A DNA stretch of 64,000 bases, taken from contig CASGBA010000002.1 in assembly GCA_949299755.1 (NCBI GenBank), positions 248,001 to 312,000 of the forward strand, written 5' to 3'. The DNA is from an uncultured Treponema sp. Its GTDB lineage: Bacteria; Spirochaetota; Spirochaetia; Treponematales; Treponemataceae. Shown here in pieces: positions 36,535 through 46,932 of the stretch; position 1 is the stretch's first letter, and every line of letters begins with the position of its first letter. A program made the translations under genes and the position numbers. Under the pieces are notes generated by a model that saw only the letters and a program-made list of their open reading frames with translations, did not search any database and had not been told where the DNA came from.

Positions 36535-37621
36535 CCTCCTTTCCGATATACAACATTTTATCAGCCTTCTCTATAATTGAACCGACAGAAGATGTGGCAT
36601 CATCGACAGCGGCTATTCCGAAAGTTATTGTCACAGGAATTTCTTTCCCATCGAATTGGAATTTGCAATTCTCTATGGCTTTCCGCAAATACTCAGCGCG
36701 GGAATAACAAGCGGACAAATCTGAATGGATAAGCAACACAAACTCCTCACCGCCCCATCTTCCGGCACAATCAGTTTTGCGGATATTTGCCTTCAAAATT
36801 GACCCGATGGTTTTAAGTACATAATCGCCGGCATTATGTCCGTAAGTGTCATTGATTGATTTGAATTTATCGATATCCCCCATACACAGGGAAACAGGCA
36901 ATTTATTGCTTTTATATTGGTCCAGGGCATTTTCAAGGCAACGGATTATTTTCCGCCGGCTGTATAAATTAGTCAATGCGTCATAATTGGCCTGATGTTT
37001 AAATTCATTGCTCTCTTCCTTCAGATTACTGAATTTCCTCATGATTGTCTTCAGAAAAAAATAAGACTGCAAGGTCGCCATACCGTAAGCCATAAAAATA
37101 TTGTACACCAAAAAAACCTTGTAGGCAGGGGTAATATTCAAATCGTCCGTCCGCTCCTGTATCATGATTTTAAAAGTAGCGTAGGAAATGGCGTTGATTA
37201 CAACAATTATAAATATAAAAAACCTTTGGAAATTACGGTTATAGGACATTAGAAGCACATAACAGCCCACTGGGATAAGCATTATATAATACAGTTCTAT
37301 ATCAATGGATACACCGAAAAACGCATAAATTAAATACACGTGTAGTGTAATTTCAACATATATCAATCCATATATTATAAAGAAGTTCTTTGAATCAATA
37401 AATCTGGCGGATAATAAAAACAGCATCAGTGTCACAAAGTAATACATACATATTGCTGGTTTTAAAAATACCACCGAAAGAATCAACAAACCGGTATGAA
37501 CTATACAAGCATAATACAACAGGAAGGATAATTGGAAATCCACCATTGATAGAAGGTTTTTTGAGTCCCTCAGCCGGTATAGTTGAAGAATTTTACTGAA
37601 CATATATAGAAATAATATCAC
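36506..37621 (-). CDS. Membrane diguanylate cyclase (GGDEF domain)
   Basis: A 371-residue protein with six or so hydrophobic helices in the first 190 residues and a C-terminal GGDEF domain. Visible motifs are NLYSRRKI, MGDIDKFKSINDTYGHNAGD and RWGGEEFVLL, a catalytically competent GGEEF. The inhibitory I-site RKTD lies five residues upstream, so product inhibition by c-di-GMP is likely. The membrane part is not a named sensor domain that I recognise. The start is GTG at 37621 (an ATG at 37603 is possible). It heads a minus-strand operon and is divergent from leuS. Confidence 0.88.
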   Translation of the reverse strand: MILFLYMFSKILQLYRLRDSKNLLSMVDFQLSFLLYYACIVHTGLLILSVVFLKPAICMYYFVTLMLFLLSARFIDSKNFFIIYGLIYVEITLHVYLIYAFFGVSIDIELYYIMLIPVGCYVLLMSYNRNFQRFFIFIIVVINAISYATFKIMIQERTDDLNITPAYKVFLVYNIFMAYGMATLQSYFFLKTIMRKFSNLKEESNEFKHQANYDALTNLYSRRKIIRCLENALDQYKSNKLPVSLCMGDIDKFKSINDTYGHNAGDYVLKTIGSILKANIRKTDCAGRWGGEEFVLLIHSDLSACYSRAEYLRKAIENCKFQFDGKEIPVTITFGIAAVDDATSSVGSIIEKADKMLYIGKEGGRNQTSGI

Positions 37622-37780
37622 TTCTCGGCTGGAATTCCCATCATAATGTCAAAATTTTTAATTATTATTTTATTTATACTTGAAATTCAATGCAAATGTC
37701 TTTCAAGAAGGAACCGGCACCACTTTATCTTAAAAGCAAATATCAGTATAATGCTGTAAACGTCTCAAAAGGAGCTTAAA

Positions 37781-40339
37781 ATGGGAAAATATCCATTTTC
37801 TTCAATCGAATCAAAATGGCAGAAATTTTGGGAAGAAAACAAAATTTTCCGTACAACGGAGGATAATTCAGTTCCCAAGGAAAAACGGGCCTATGTTTTG
37901 GATATGTTCCCCTACCCGTCGGCGGCGGGGCTCCATGTGGGGCACCCTGAAGGTTACACGGCTACAGATATTTACTGCCGTTACCTGCGGATGAACGGGT
38001 ACAATGTCCTTCATCCCATGGGATTCGATTCTTTCGGGCTTCCGGCTGAAAACTATGCCATAAAAACCGGAACCCACCCCAGAACAACCACAACCGCCAA
38101 TATAGACAAATTCCGGAGCCAGATAAAATCCTTCGGATTTTCCTATGACTGGGACAGGGAAATTTCAACCTGTGACGAGGATTATTACCGGTGGACCCAG
38201 TGGATATTCCTCCAGCTTTTTAAGCGTGGACTGGCTTATGAAGCCCATACACCCATCAACTGGTGTCCCTCCTGCAAAACCGGCCTTGCAAACGAGGAAG
38301 TGAAGGAAGGACGCTGCGACAGGTGCGGTTCAGAAGTCACCAGGAAAAATATCCGCCAGTGGGTTTTGAAAATAACGGCATATGCGGAAAGGCTTCTGGA
38401 AGACCTGGACAGCCTGGATTGGCCCGAATCCGTGAAACTCATGCAACGTAACTGGATAGGGAAAAGCACCGGTGCGGAGGTCTCCTTCCAGCTGAAGGAT
38501 TCCGGAAAAAAAATAATTGTATACACCACCAGACCGGACACCCTTTTCGGCGCCACCTACATGGTTCTCGCCCCGGAACATCCCCTTGTGGAAGAAATAA
38601 CAACAGAGGCGCAAAAGGAAGCCGTGAAAAGCTATATTGAAAGTGCCGCAAAAAAAAGTGATCTGGAGCGGACGGATTTGGCGAAGGACAAAACAGGGGT
38701 TTTTACCGGGGCATATGCGGTAAATCCCGTAAACGGAGCTGAAATACCGGTATGGATTTCCGACTATGTTCTTGTTTCCTACGGAACCGGCGCGATTATG
38801 GCTGTACCGGCCCACGATGAAAGAGACTGGGATTTTGCGAAAAAATTCAATCTTCCCATAATTAAAACCGTAGCCGGGGAAGAAGAATGGATGCAAAAAG
38901 GCCCGGAAGGGGATTACAGCGCTGTTCCTGAAGAATGTACCCCGGCGGACGGATACACCGTCAATTCCGGCCAGTTCAACGGAACGCCCACAAAAGACTG
39001 CATTGTTAAAATGACGGAATGGCTTGAATCCATCGGTGTAGGTAAAAAAACAGAGAACTACAAGCTTAGGGACTGGATTTTCAGCCGGCAACGTTATTGG
39101 GGAGAACCTATTCCTCTGGTTCATTGTGAAAAATGCGGGATTGTTCCTGTTGACGAAAAAGATCTTCCCCTGCGGCTTCCGGACGTGGAATCATATCAGC
39201 CCACGGGAACGGGGGAAAGTCCTCTGGCCGGCATAAAAGAATGGGTTGAATGCACCTGCCCCAAATGCGGTGGCAAGGCTACAAGGGAAACAAACACAAT
39301 GCCCCAATGGGCCGGATCCTGCTGGTATTACCTGCGTTACCTTGATCCGAAAAATACATCCGCATTTGCGGCAAAAGACAAAATTGACTACTGGATGCCG
39401 GTGAGTCTGTACGTCGGCGGTGCGGAACACGCGGTTCTCCATCTGCTTTATTCACGGTTCTGGCACAAGGTTCTCTTTGACCTGGGACTGGTTAACACAA
39501 AGGAACCTTTTCAGCGTCTTGTAAACCAGGGGATGATAACCTCCTTCGCTTTCCAACGGAAAAATAAAACCCTGGTTCCCGCTGACGAAGTCCGGGAAAT
39601 TCCCGGAAGTTCCGGTGAATTCGAGGAAACAGCCACAGGTGAAAAACTCGAACGGGTTATCGCCAAAATGTCCAAAAGCCTGAAAAACGTAATAAACCCC
39701 GATGACATTATCAGGGATTACGGCGCGGATTCATGCCGCGTTTACGAAATGTTCATGGGACCCCTGGAAATTTCAAAACCATGGAGCACCCAGGGATTAA
39801 TCGGTGTCCACCGGTTCCTGGAGAGAATCTGGAACCTTTCTGAAAAAACCATGACAGACGGTTCCGCCAAGGAAAACACCGCCTTGAACAAGCTCCTGCA
39901 CAAAACCATAAAGAAAGTCGGGGAGGACACAAAAACCCTGAACTTCAATACCGCCATAAGCCAGATGATGATTTTCACGAACGAGCTTGCAAAATGTGAA
40001 AGCTTCCCGAAGGAAGTTTGGACGGATTTCATTAAACTGCTGGCACCCTACGCCCCCCATTTGGGAGAAGAATTGTGGCAAAAGCTGGGCAACAACACAA
40101 CAATCGCCTACGAAAAATGGCCTGAATATGATGAAGCCCTTTGCACGGACAACGTAAGAACCGTTGTGGTTCAGGTAAACGGAAAAGTCCGGGATAAATT
40201 CGAGGCGGCGGTTGACGCTCCCAACAGTTTCCTTGAAAAAACAGCCCTGGAAACGGAAGGGGCAAAAAAATTCATGGAAGGGAAACCCGCAAAGAAGATA
40301 ATTGTGGTGCAGGGAAAACTTGTAAATATTGTGGTTTAA
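37781..40339 (+). CDS. leuS: Leucyl-tRNA synthetase
   Basis: An 852-residue class I synthetase that charges tRNA-Leu. The HIGH-type motif is in [18 protein letters not shown], the CP1 editing domain includes [13 protein letters not shown] and [15 protein letters not shown], and the KMSKS motif is in [17 protein letters not shown] CxxC pair (HCEKCGIVP) and a second one (TCPKCGGKA) fit zinc-binding insertions. The C-terminal domain ends [10 protein letters not shown], typical of bacterial LeuRS. AAAGGAG precedes ATG 37781, with a TATAAT at 37747. Confidence 0.98.
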   Translation: MGKYPFSSIESKWQKFWEENKIFRTTEDNSVPKEKRAYVLDMFPYPSAAGLHVGHPEGYTATDIYCRYLRMNGYNVLHPMGFDSFGLPAENYAIKTGTHPRTTTTANIDKFRSQIKSFGFSYDWDREISTCDEDYYRWTQWIFLQLFKRGLAYEAHTPINWCPSCKTGLANEEVKEGRCDRCGSEVTRKNIRQWVLKITAYAERLLEDLDSLDWPESVKLMQRNWIGKSTGAEVSFQLKDSGKKIIVYTTRPDTLFGATYMVLAPEHPLVEEITTEAQKEAVKSYIESAAKKSDLERTDLAKDKTGVFTGAYAVNPVNGAEIPVWISDYVLVSYGTGAIMAVPAHDERDWDFAKKFNLPIIKTVAGEEEWMQKGPEGDYSAVPEECTPADGYTVNSGQFNGTPTKDCIVKMTEWLESIGVGKKTENYKLRDWIFSRQRYWGEPIPLVHCEKCGIVPVDEKDLPLRLPDVESYQPTGTGESPLAGIKEWVECTCPKCGGKATRETNTMPQWAGSCWYYLRYLDPKNTSAFAAKDKIDYWMPVSLYVGGAEHAVLHLLYSRFWHKVLFDLGLVNTKEPFQRLVNQGMITSFAFQRKNKTLVPADEVREIPGSSGEFEETATGEKLERVIAKMSKSLKNVINPDDIIRDYGADSCRVYEMFMGPLEISKPWSTQGLIGVHRFLERIWNLSEKTMTDGSAKENTALNKLLHKTIKKVGEDTKTLNFNTAISQMMIFTNELAKCESFPKEVWTDFIKLLAPYAPHLGEELWQKLGNNTTIAYEKWPEYDEALCTDNVRTVVVQVNGKVRDKFEAAVDAPNSFLEKTALETEGAKKFMEGKPAKKIIVVQGKLVNIVV

Positions 40340-40377
40340 TCTGGATTTACAAGGACAGAATAAATCAAAGGGACAGC

Positions 40378-42414
40378 TCAGGAGCCTGTAATTTTTTTAC
40401 CGGTTCCGGACTGTTTTTTCCCTGTAAAGGATTTATAACCACGGATTTCTTCTATTTTATCCCGGATAACAGCCGCTTCTTCAAAGCGAAGTTCCTCAGC
40501 GTATTCATTCATTTCTTTTTCAAGGGCTTTTATCAGCTTTTTTCTGTCACTTTCAATAAACATATTAAAGCTATTCATCAAGGCGGCTGTTTCCGTCTGC
40601 GCCGCTTCCTGCTTGATTTCAATTTCACGGGTCAAAATATCGGAGACAGCCTTTTTTATTGTTTTAGGAGTAATACCGTGCTTTTCATTGTACTGCTCCT
40701 GAATACGCCGCCGGCGGGCGGTTTCATCAATTGTTTCTTTCATGGCAGGAGAAATTTTATCGGCATACATTACGACTTCCCCGTTCGCATTCCTGGCTGC
40801 CCGTCCGGCGATTTGGAACAAACTGGTGGCAGAGCGGAGGAACCCGATTTTGTCGGCATCGAGGATAGCGATAAAAGAAACCTCCGGCAAGTCTATCCCT
40901 TCACGGAGCAAATTTATACCTATGAGAATATCAAAATCACCGGAACGGAGCCCTTTCAGGATTTCAACCCTTTCGATGGTTTCAACTTCGGAATGTATGT
41001 ATTTCACCTTCAATCCCAAACCGCCCAGGTAATCGGTCAAGTCTTCCGCCATTCTCTTTGTCAGGGTAAGTATTAAGCTTCGCTCGTTTTTCTCTATGCG
41101 TTTTTTTACTTCCCGGTAAATATCCTCCATTTGTCCGTCGGTGGGACGGACACTTATAAGCGGATCCAAAAGCCCTGTGGGCCGGATAATTTGTTCCACA
41201 ATCCTGGCAGACCGTTTTGACTCTATTTCCCGTGGAGTTGCGGAAACAAAAATGACCTGGTTAAGCATACTTTCAAATTCATCGATTTTAAGGGGACGGT
41301 TATCCAGGGCACAGGGAAGCCGGAATCCAAAATCCACCAGATTCTGCTTCCTGGAACGGTCACCTTCATACATTGCGCCAACCTGGGGCCAGGTCACATG
41401 GCTTTCATCCATAAAAAGCAGGAAGTCTTTCGGAAAATAATGAAAAAGGGTTGCGGGAGGTTCACCGGGATTACGTCCCGAAATGGGCGCTGAATAATTT
41501 TCTATACCGGGACAATATCCCATTTCCTGAAGCATTTCAATATCATATTCAGTACGTGTTTTAAGCCGTTCCGCTTCCAGCAATTTATTTTGGGCTTGGA
41601 ACCGGGCAAGTTGTTCTTCAAGTTCATCCTTTATACGTGAAACCGCATTTGGAACAGCATCCTCCTTTAACACAAAGTGTTTCGCCGGGTAAATCGAAAG
41701 CTCCTCGTAATCCATTATTGTCTCCCCGGTCAGAGGATTAAATTTAATTATCCCGGCCACAGTCTCCCAATCCAAATCAACCCGGTAAGCCTCTTCCATA
41801 TACGCAGGGAAAATCTCAAAGATATCACCCCTGACCCGGAAGGTGCCTCTTTCCAAAACCGCATCGTTTCTTGTGTACTGAAGCGACACTAACCGTTTTT
41901 TGAAATCTTCACTGTCAAGAGGCTTCCCTTTTTCGATAGTAATTCTCATATCCCGGTAAGTTTCCGGAAGTCCCAGCCCGTAAATACAGGAAACCGTGGA
42001 AATTACAATCACATCCCTCCTTTCCATCAAACTGAATGTGGCGGAGAGACGCATCCTGTCAATTTCTTCATTGATGGAGGCATCCTTTTCAATATACAAA
42101 TCCCTTGAAGGAACATAGGCTTCCGGCTGGTAATAATCATAATAGGAAACAAAATACTCCACGGCATTTTCCGGAAAAAAGTTTTTAAACTCCCGGTAAA
42201 GCTGGGCCGCCAAGGTTTTGTTGTGGCTGATTACAAGCGTGGGACGCTGGACAGCCTCTATAATCTTCGCCATCGTAAAGGTCTTTCCGGAACCGGTTAT
42301 ACCCTTAAGTGTTTGGAATTTATCTCCGTTTTTAACACCCGAAACAAGGGCAGCGATGGCTTCCGGCTGGTCTCCGGCAGGTTCGTAATCGGCAACAACT
42401 TTAAAAGGCTTCAT
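40378..42414 (-). CDS. uvrB: Excinuclease ABC subunit B
   Basis: A 678-residue DNA-repair helicase-like protein. It takes damaged DNA from UvrA and positions UvrC for incision. Walker A is GITGSGKTFTMA, the beta-hairpin region is YYDYYQPEAYVPSRDLYIEK, helicase motif II is LLFMDESHVTWPQ, motif VI is QIAGRAARNANGEV, and the C-terminal UVR motif is LRFEEAAVIRDKIEEI. It lies 23 bp downstream of htrA, probably in the same operon, and is convergent with leuS. Confidence 0.98.
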   Translation of the reverse strand: MKPFKVVADYEPAGDQPEAIAALVSGVKNGDKFQTLKGITGSGKTFTMAKIIEAVQRPTLVISHNKTLAAQLYREFKNFFPENAVEYFVSYYDYYQPEAYVPSRDLYIEKDASINEEIDRMRLSATFSLMERRDVIVISTVSCIYGLGLPETYRDMRITIEKGKPLDSEDFKKRLVSLQYTRNDAVLERGTFRVRGDIFEIFPAYMEEAYRVDLDWETVAGIIKFNPLTGETIMDYEELSIYPAKHFVLKEDAVPNAVSRIKDELEEQLARFQAQNKLLEAERLKTRTEYDIEMLQEMGYCPGIENYSAPISGRNPGEPPATLFHYFPKDFLLFMDESHVTWPQVGAMYEGDRSRKQNLVDFGFRLPCALDNRPLKIDEFESMLNQVIFVSATPREIESKRSARIVEQIIRPTGLLDPLISVRPTDGQMEDIYREVKKRIEKNERSLILTLTKRMAEDLTDYLGGLGLKVKYIHSEVETIERVEILKGLRSGDFDILIGINLLREGIDLPEVSFIAILDADKIGFLRSATSLFQIAGRAARNANGEVVMYADKISPAMKETIDETARRRRIQEQYNEKHGITPKTIKKAVSDILTREIEIKQEAAQTETAALMNSFNMFIESDRKKLIKALEKEMNEYAEELRFEEAAVIRDKIEEIRGYKSFTGKKQSGTGKKITGS

Positions 42415-42437
42415 TGTATACTTCCAAGCGAATCGCC

Positions 42438-43718
42438 TTAATTGGACGGGGAACGTTCGGCCAAAACTATATCCATTTTAAGTGTTTTATTTCCCCGCAA
42501 AACTTCCAGCGTCACTGTCTCACCGGGCTTTTTTGCTTCCAGAGCGGAATAATAATCCGCGAGCGAATCTATTTTCTGCCCGTCAATGGCGGTTATAATA
42601 TCACCACCAAGATAAAAGACCGTTGAATTTCGCCGGGAACCGTAACGGACGGCAGTGGCACCACCTTTCAATCCGGCTTTTTCCGCATTACTTCCCGCCC
42701 CTACCCTGGAAACCAGAAGCCCCTTGTCCACCGGTAAATCAGCATAACGGGATATGGAAGAATTAAGCTGGACAAGATCCGCGTCGATGCTTCCCCGGCG
42801 CACCTGGCCGTAACGGATTAACTCGGACACAACACGCTTTGCAGTGTTTACCGGAATGGCGAAGCCTATCCCGGCGGAACTGCCTGAAGTGGAATAAATC
42901 ATGGTGTTTATGCCTATCATTCTGCCTCGTGTATCCAGCAACGGTCCGCCGGAATTACCGGGGTTTATGGCCGTATCAGTTTGAATCATATCTTTGATGA
43001 TTGTGTTTGATTCCGTTTTTATAGGCCGGCCCAAAGCGGAAACAATGCCCGTAGTCAAAGTCCTGTCCAATCCGAAAGGATTCCCGATTGCGAGAACCTT
43101 TTGCCCCACTTTGAGTGTTGTTGAATCGCCAAAAGGTATGGTCTTTAATTTGGTACCGGCAGGAGGATCAAATTTTATTACCGCAATGTCATTTTCACTG
43201 TCCACACCCACAACCTGGGCTTCATATTGGGTGCCATCGGACAGGGAAACATTAATGCGAACCGCATCGGAAATAACATGACGGTTGGTGACGATATACC
43301 CACGTTCATCTATAATCGAGCCTGAACCTGTGCCTCCTTCCTGGGGGACAGGTTCAAGAAACCAGTTAATACCGAGGGTTTCTGTCGTGATATTCACAAC
43401 AGCCTCGTTGGCTTTTTCATATACAGAAATATTTTGAAGCTCATCCTGGGTGTATGTCACATCACCGGTAACAGTTTCCACAACCCAAGGCTCCCCGGTA
43501 AAATCAGCCCGGTATGTTTGAGCCACATATAAATCCCCGTTTGCAACAGGAGAAGAATCAGGGTTTATCTGGCTTTGCACCTGCTCCTGTTCCCGGGAAG
43601 AATCCGACACAACCTCAAAGGATAAGCCCGCTTTTTCAATGGCGAAAAACACCAGGAAAATAACGGAACATATAATCACAACAATTCCGGCTGTCTGCCT
43701 TCCACTGTATAAACGCAT
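42438..43718 (-). CDS. htrA: HtrA/DegP-family serine protease with one PDZ domain
   Basis: A 426-residue envelope quality-control protease. An N-terminal membrane anchor (GIVVIICSVIFLVFFAI) is followed by a trypsin-like domain with the catalytic triad in TNRHVISDA (His), ENDIAVIKFD (Asp) and NPGNSGGPLLD (Ser), and one C-terminal PDZ domain (about residues 300-415, ending LKMDIVLAERS). It resembles DegS-type more than two-PDZ DegP. GGGAG precedes ATG 43718. It sits between the peptide-binding protein gene and uvrB with gaps of 28 and 23 bp. Confidence 0.93.
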   Translation of the reverse strand: MRLYSGRQTAGIVVIICSVIFLVFFAIEKAGLSFEVVSDSSREQEQVQSQINPDSSPVANGDLYVAQTYRADFTGEPWVVETVTGDVTYTQDELQNISVYEKANEAVVNITTETLGINWFLEPVPQEGGTGSGSIIDERGYIVTNRHVISDAVRINVSLSDGTQYEAQVVGVDSENDIAVIKFDPPAGTKLKTIPFGDSTTLKVGQKVLAIGNPFGLDRTLTTGIVSALGRPIKTESNTIIKDMIQTDTAINPGNSGGPLLDTRGRMIGINTMIYSTSGSSAGIGFAIPVNTAKRVVSELIRYGQVRRGSIDADLVQLNSSISRYADLPVDKGLLVSRVGAGSNAEKAGLKGGATAVRYGSRRNSTVFYLGGDIITAIDGQKIDSLADYYSALEAKKPGETVTLEVLRGNKTLKMDIVLAERSPSN

Positions 43719-43746
43719 ATTTACTCCCGCTTATAAGTTACCAAAC

Positions 43747-45366
43747 TTATTCACGGAGAGCAATGCCTGGAAGAGCCCGGCGGGGTGTAAAACGTATATA
43801 TTTAAAGGGATGAATATCAAGGGCATTGGAATACCATCCGCTGAGGCCGTTTGTGTCTATTACATTCAGGGCAGGGTTATGGGAAAGGGGAATAATAACA
43901 GCCTCATCCAAAAGAAGCTGTTCCGCCTCGGCTAATATCTTGTACCCGTCCTCAGGAGAAGCCTCCCCGGAAGCTTTCACCAAAAGGGATTCAAATTCGC
44001 CGCTTTTCCATCCGGAATCATTCAAATTGGATTCAGGGCGGAATATTTCCAAAAAGGCTATGGGATTGGCGAAATCCCCTATCCAGGAAGTTAAACCTAT
44101 TGTGTAGTCATTACCATCCAGCATATCATAATACGAAAAAACCGGGACAGATTTTTTCTCCACCTTAAACCCCAGGTTTTCCCATGCTGATTTCAAAACA
44201 TCGGCTTTTTCATCGTACAGAGATGATTCGGGATAAAAAATCACGAGAGGCTCTTCTTTGGAAGGATCAGATATTCCAGCTTTTTCCAGAATTTTTCTGG
44301 CATCATCCAAATCAGAGGTGACAAGTCCCTCCACTTCAGGATAACCGGCAATGGGAAGGACAAGGGTTGAAGCAGGTATTAAATAACCGTCCCTTAACTT
44401 TGTCCAGGGAACAGCCTTCAGGAGAGCTTTTCGGATTTCAGGATTCTTCCCTGCACCCCAAGTGGTTCTGAAGAAAAAATATTCCGTGGAAAACATGGGT
44501 GTCAGATAGAGGGAAGAATAATCTATAATCTTATCTATAGAAAAAACACCTGAAAGCCAGTGAATTTTCCCCTGATTAAATAAAGCGGTCATTTTTTCAG
44601 CATCCGAAGAGAAAACCAGCTTAATGGAAGGCAGGGTCACATTCCTTACATCCCAGTAATTTAAATTCCTTTCCAACACAATTTCCCCGTCGTTTACTGA
44701 GCTAACTTTAAAAGGTCCTGATGAAAGGGGTACAAAAACATCCTTTCCATCCATCTTCATGACACGGCCCTTTTCTGGTAAAACCGCTGTAAAAGCATGG
44801 TGACATAAAATCTGGGAAAAATGAAAAGTGGGGGAAACCAGCTTTACATACAATGTTCTGTCATCCACAGCGTGAATTTCAGGCTTTTTGCCGGACTTTC
44901 CGGTACGGAAAGCCTTTGCCCCTTCAATACAGTCAAACATGGAGGCATAGGGAGCGTCTTTCCCTTTGGACAAAAGAGAAATCCAGGAGTCAACAATAGT
45001 ATGCGCAGTTATCGGTGTGCCGTCCTCAAAGGCCGCATTATCACGGATTATAAAGGTCCAGCTTAAACCATTTTCACTTATACGCCAGGCAGAAGCAAGG
45101 GCAGGCAAAGGCTCAAGAGTATAGGGATCATACGTGAACAGGCCTTCCGTAAGGGCCGTAAGAATCTGGGCTTCCTCGGCATTATAAGCTCTGTGGGCAT
45201 CCAAATCAGGAACAGAGGAGGACAAATTCACTACAAATTCCTGCTGTGGATAAGTATAAATCGGATCATAATTCCTGCCCTGCTTCTGGGCAAAAAGACC
45301 CGTACCAGGAACCGCAAATAAAAACATCGTCAGAATAAAAAAAACAACCTGTCTGCAAATATTCAT
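43747..45366 (-). CDS. oppA: Oligopeptide ABC transporter substrate-binding protein (SBP family 5)
   Basis: A 539-residue exported solute-binding protein. The signal peptide (VVFFILTMFLFAVPGTGLFA) ends at AQK without a lipobox. The family 5 signature region is clear: EEAQILTALTEGLFTYDPY, LSWTFIIRDNAAFEDGTPIT, and DYTIGLTSWIGDFANPIAFL. Such proteins capture oligopeptides for an Opp/Dpp importer, but no permease or ATPase lies nearby. ATG 45366 is chosen because AAAGGA lies just upstream and the previous gene ends one base earlier; ATG 45381 would overlap it. It forms part of a minus-strand operon ending in uvrB. Confidence 0.9.
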   Translation of the reverse strand: MNICRQVVFFILTMFLFAVPGTGLFAQKQGRNYDPIYTYPQQEFVVNLSSSVPDLDAHRAYNAEEAQILTALTEGLFTYDPYTLEPLPALASAWRISENGLSWTFIIRDNAAFEDGTPITAHTIVDSWISLLSKGKDAPYASMFDCIEGAKAFRTGKSGKKPEIHAVDDRTLYVKLVSPTFHFSQILCHHAFTAVLPEKGRVMKMDGKDVFVPLSSGPFKVSSVNDGEIVLERNLNYWDVRNVTLPSIKLVFSSDAEKMTALFNQGKIHWLSGVFSIDKIIDYSSLYLTPMFSTEYFFFRTTWGAGKNPEIRKALLKAVPWTKLRDGYLIPASTLVLPIAGYPEVEGLVTSDLDDARKILEKAGISDPSKEEPLVIFYPESSLYDEKADVLKSAWENLGFKVEKKSVPVFSYYDMLDGNDYTIGLTSWIGDFANPIAFLEIFRPESNLNDSGWKSGEFESLLVKASGEASPEDGYKILAEAEQLLLDEAVIIPLSHNPALNVIDTNGLSGWYSNALDIHPFKYIRFTPRRALPGIALRE

Positions 45367-45367
45367 T

Positions 45368-46786
45368 TTATTTCCTTTCATTTAAGACACCCAGCCTTTT
45401 TAATTGTTCTTGCTCCTCGATTCTGGCAGAATAGTCAGCGCGGATTCTGTTGACCTTCAGAATCGTATTTTTCATTGTCGAAAGCTCAATTTTAATGCCA
45501 CGGATTTTTGTTTTCAATTCACCCTTGGCCTGGTTTTTATAATAATCATCAAGACCTCCGCATTGCCTCATGATTACATTCATTTCAGTCAAATTTTTCG
45601 CCAGCACATCCAGAAGCTGGACATTACTCATACCTTCCAGTTTCTGCCATACTCCGGATCCCTTCAATGCAAAACCGTTAAAAAGCCGGGATTTACGCCT
45701 CAAATCTTCGATAAATACATTAAAGGAAATGGTTTCCCTTTTTTGAACCTGGGAAGCTGGATCCGTAATAACCATTGTAATTTCACAATCAGGGGCAGGA
45801 AGATTAAAGGCTTTTCTGAAAATTTCCTTCAATTTCTTAAAAAAAGTCATATGGGCAGCCTGCATGGCTTTTTGGTTTTCCACCAGTTTGTTAACTAAAA
45901 CCACCAGAAGCTGGGAAACACTGCCGAGCAGTTTTATTCCGTTAAAAAGCTCTGCCCTGTAATCAATTTCCGGTTCTTCCTTGCGCTCTTCATTCTTTAT
46001 GATTTTTTCCAGCGAGGCAAGAACTTCCATCCGCCTGGTTTCGGCGTTGTCACTGTAATTTTCTTCCAGTATTTCTTTAATCAAATCCGTATAAAACGGT
46101 TCCCCCTTCATACTCTGGGAAAAGACTTTCTTTACAGCTTTCAACGCACTATCGGAATCCTGGGAAAGTCCTGATAAATCCATTTTAGATAAAACCTTGT
46201 CCCTGACGGAAAGCTTGTACAATTCCCGGTGGTACACGGAAAGGGCTTTCAATATCCGCATGGACGAAGAAAGGCTCCTGGAAAGCTGGGAAAGACCGTC
46301 GAAAACAATATTGATTGCAAGCGGATCCCCGCACCGCCGGAAATTCTGTATAATCGCAGCAAAGGCGCTTGTATTGGGATTTTCAGAGGACACAACCAAA
46401 GAATCCCAATTGAAAGTTTTCAATAGTCCCGTCAGTTTGGCGATTTTTTGTGGAACTAAAAAATCACAGTTATACTGGTAGTATTGGGAAGCAAAATCCA
46501 ACATAGCCAAATATTGACCCAGCCGGCTTCCCAAAACATAAACGCTTTCTTTGTCGTTGAATTGTTCGGTGGAAGGAGGGATTATTTCGTCCACACGCTC
46601 CGTATAGTGGGAAGAGCTGTTATGAAAGATAGATTTTTTTATCAGCGCCGATAAAACCGTATTACAGGCACTGACCATTAGCTGGACATCTTTCTGCATA
46701 CGGGGAAGCTGGGTGGAATCCAACTCCCTTTTTTTATCCTGCAGTTCCTGCCGAAGTTTTGTTTCAAATTCCTGAATGCCTTCCAT
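45368..46786 (-). CDS. Uncharacterised spirochete protein (possibly DUF5312-like)
   Basis: A 472-residue, probably cytoplasmic, mostly helical protein without signal peptide or membrane segment. The N-terminus is coiled-coil-like (FETKLRQELQDKKRELDSTQ), and the C-terminus has long charged helices (LKTKIRGIKIELSTMKNTIL). I recognise no catalytic motif. From memory it resembles conserved treponemal hypotheticals classed as DUF5312, but I cannot confirm this. It is the first gene of the operon with oppA, htrA and uvrB; oppA starts one base after its stop codon. GGAAGG precedes ATG. Confidence 0.75.
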   Translation of the reverse strand: MEGIQEFETKLRQELQDKKRELDSTQLPRMQKDVQLMVSACNTVLSALIKKSIFHNSSSHYTERVDEIIPPSTEQFNDKESVYVLGSRLGQYLAMLDFASQYYQYNCDFLVPQKIAKLTGLLKTFNWDSLVVSSENPNTSAFAAIIQNFRRCGDPLAINIVFDGLSQLSRSLSSSMRILKALSVYHRELYKLSVRDKVLSKMDLSGLSQDSDSALKAVKKVFSQSMKGEPFYTDLIKEILEENYSDNAETRRMEVLASLEKIIKNEERKEEPEIDYRAELFNGIKLLGSVSQLLVVLVNKLVENQKAMQAAHMTFFKKLKEIFRKAFNLPAPDCEITMVITDPASQVQKRETISFNVFIEDLRRKSRLFNGFALKGSGVWQKLEGMSNVQLLDVLAKNLTEMNVIMRQCGGLDDYYKNQAKGELKTKIRGIKIELSTMKNTILKVNRIRADYSARIEEQEQLKRLGVLNERK

Positions 46787-46932
46787 ATCCTTCCATTATC
46801 GGCAAGTAAGCTGAGAAAAGCAAGATTGCCGGAGCCTTTTCCTTTAACAATACAGCATTCTTTTACAAGTCCCTCTCCACCGGACGGGTACATATTGACG
46901 AGGTTGCCTTCAAAGAGTATTCTGAAAAAACT

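Noticed and set aside
46801-46932. An in-frame extension of thrS that might hold a TGS domain
   Set aside because: The frame back to the stop at 46807 has no standard start codon, and its residues do not resemble a TGS domain.
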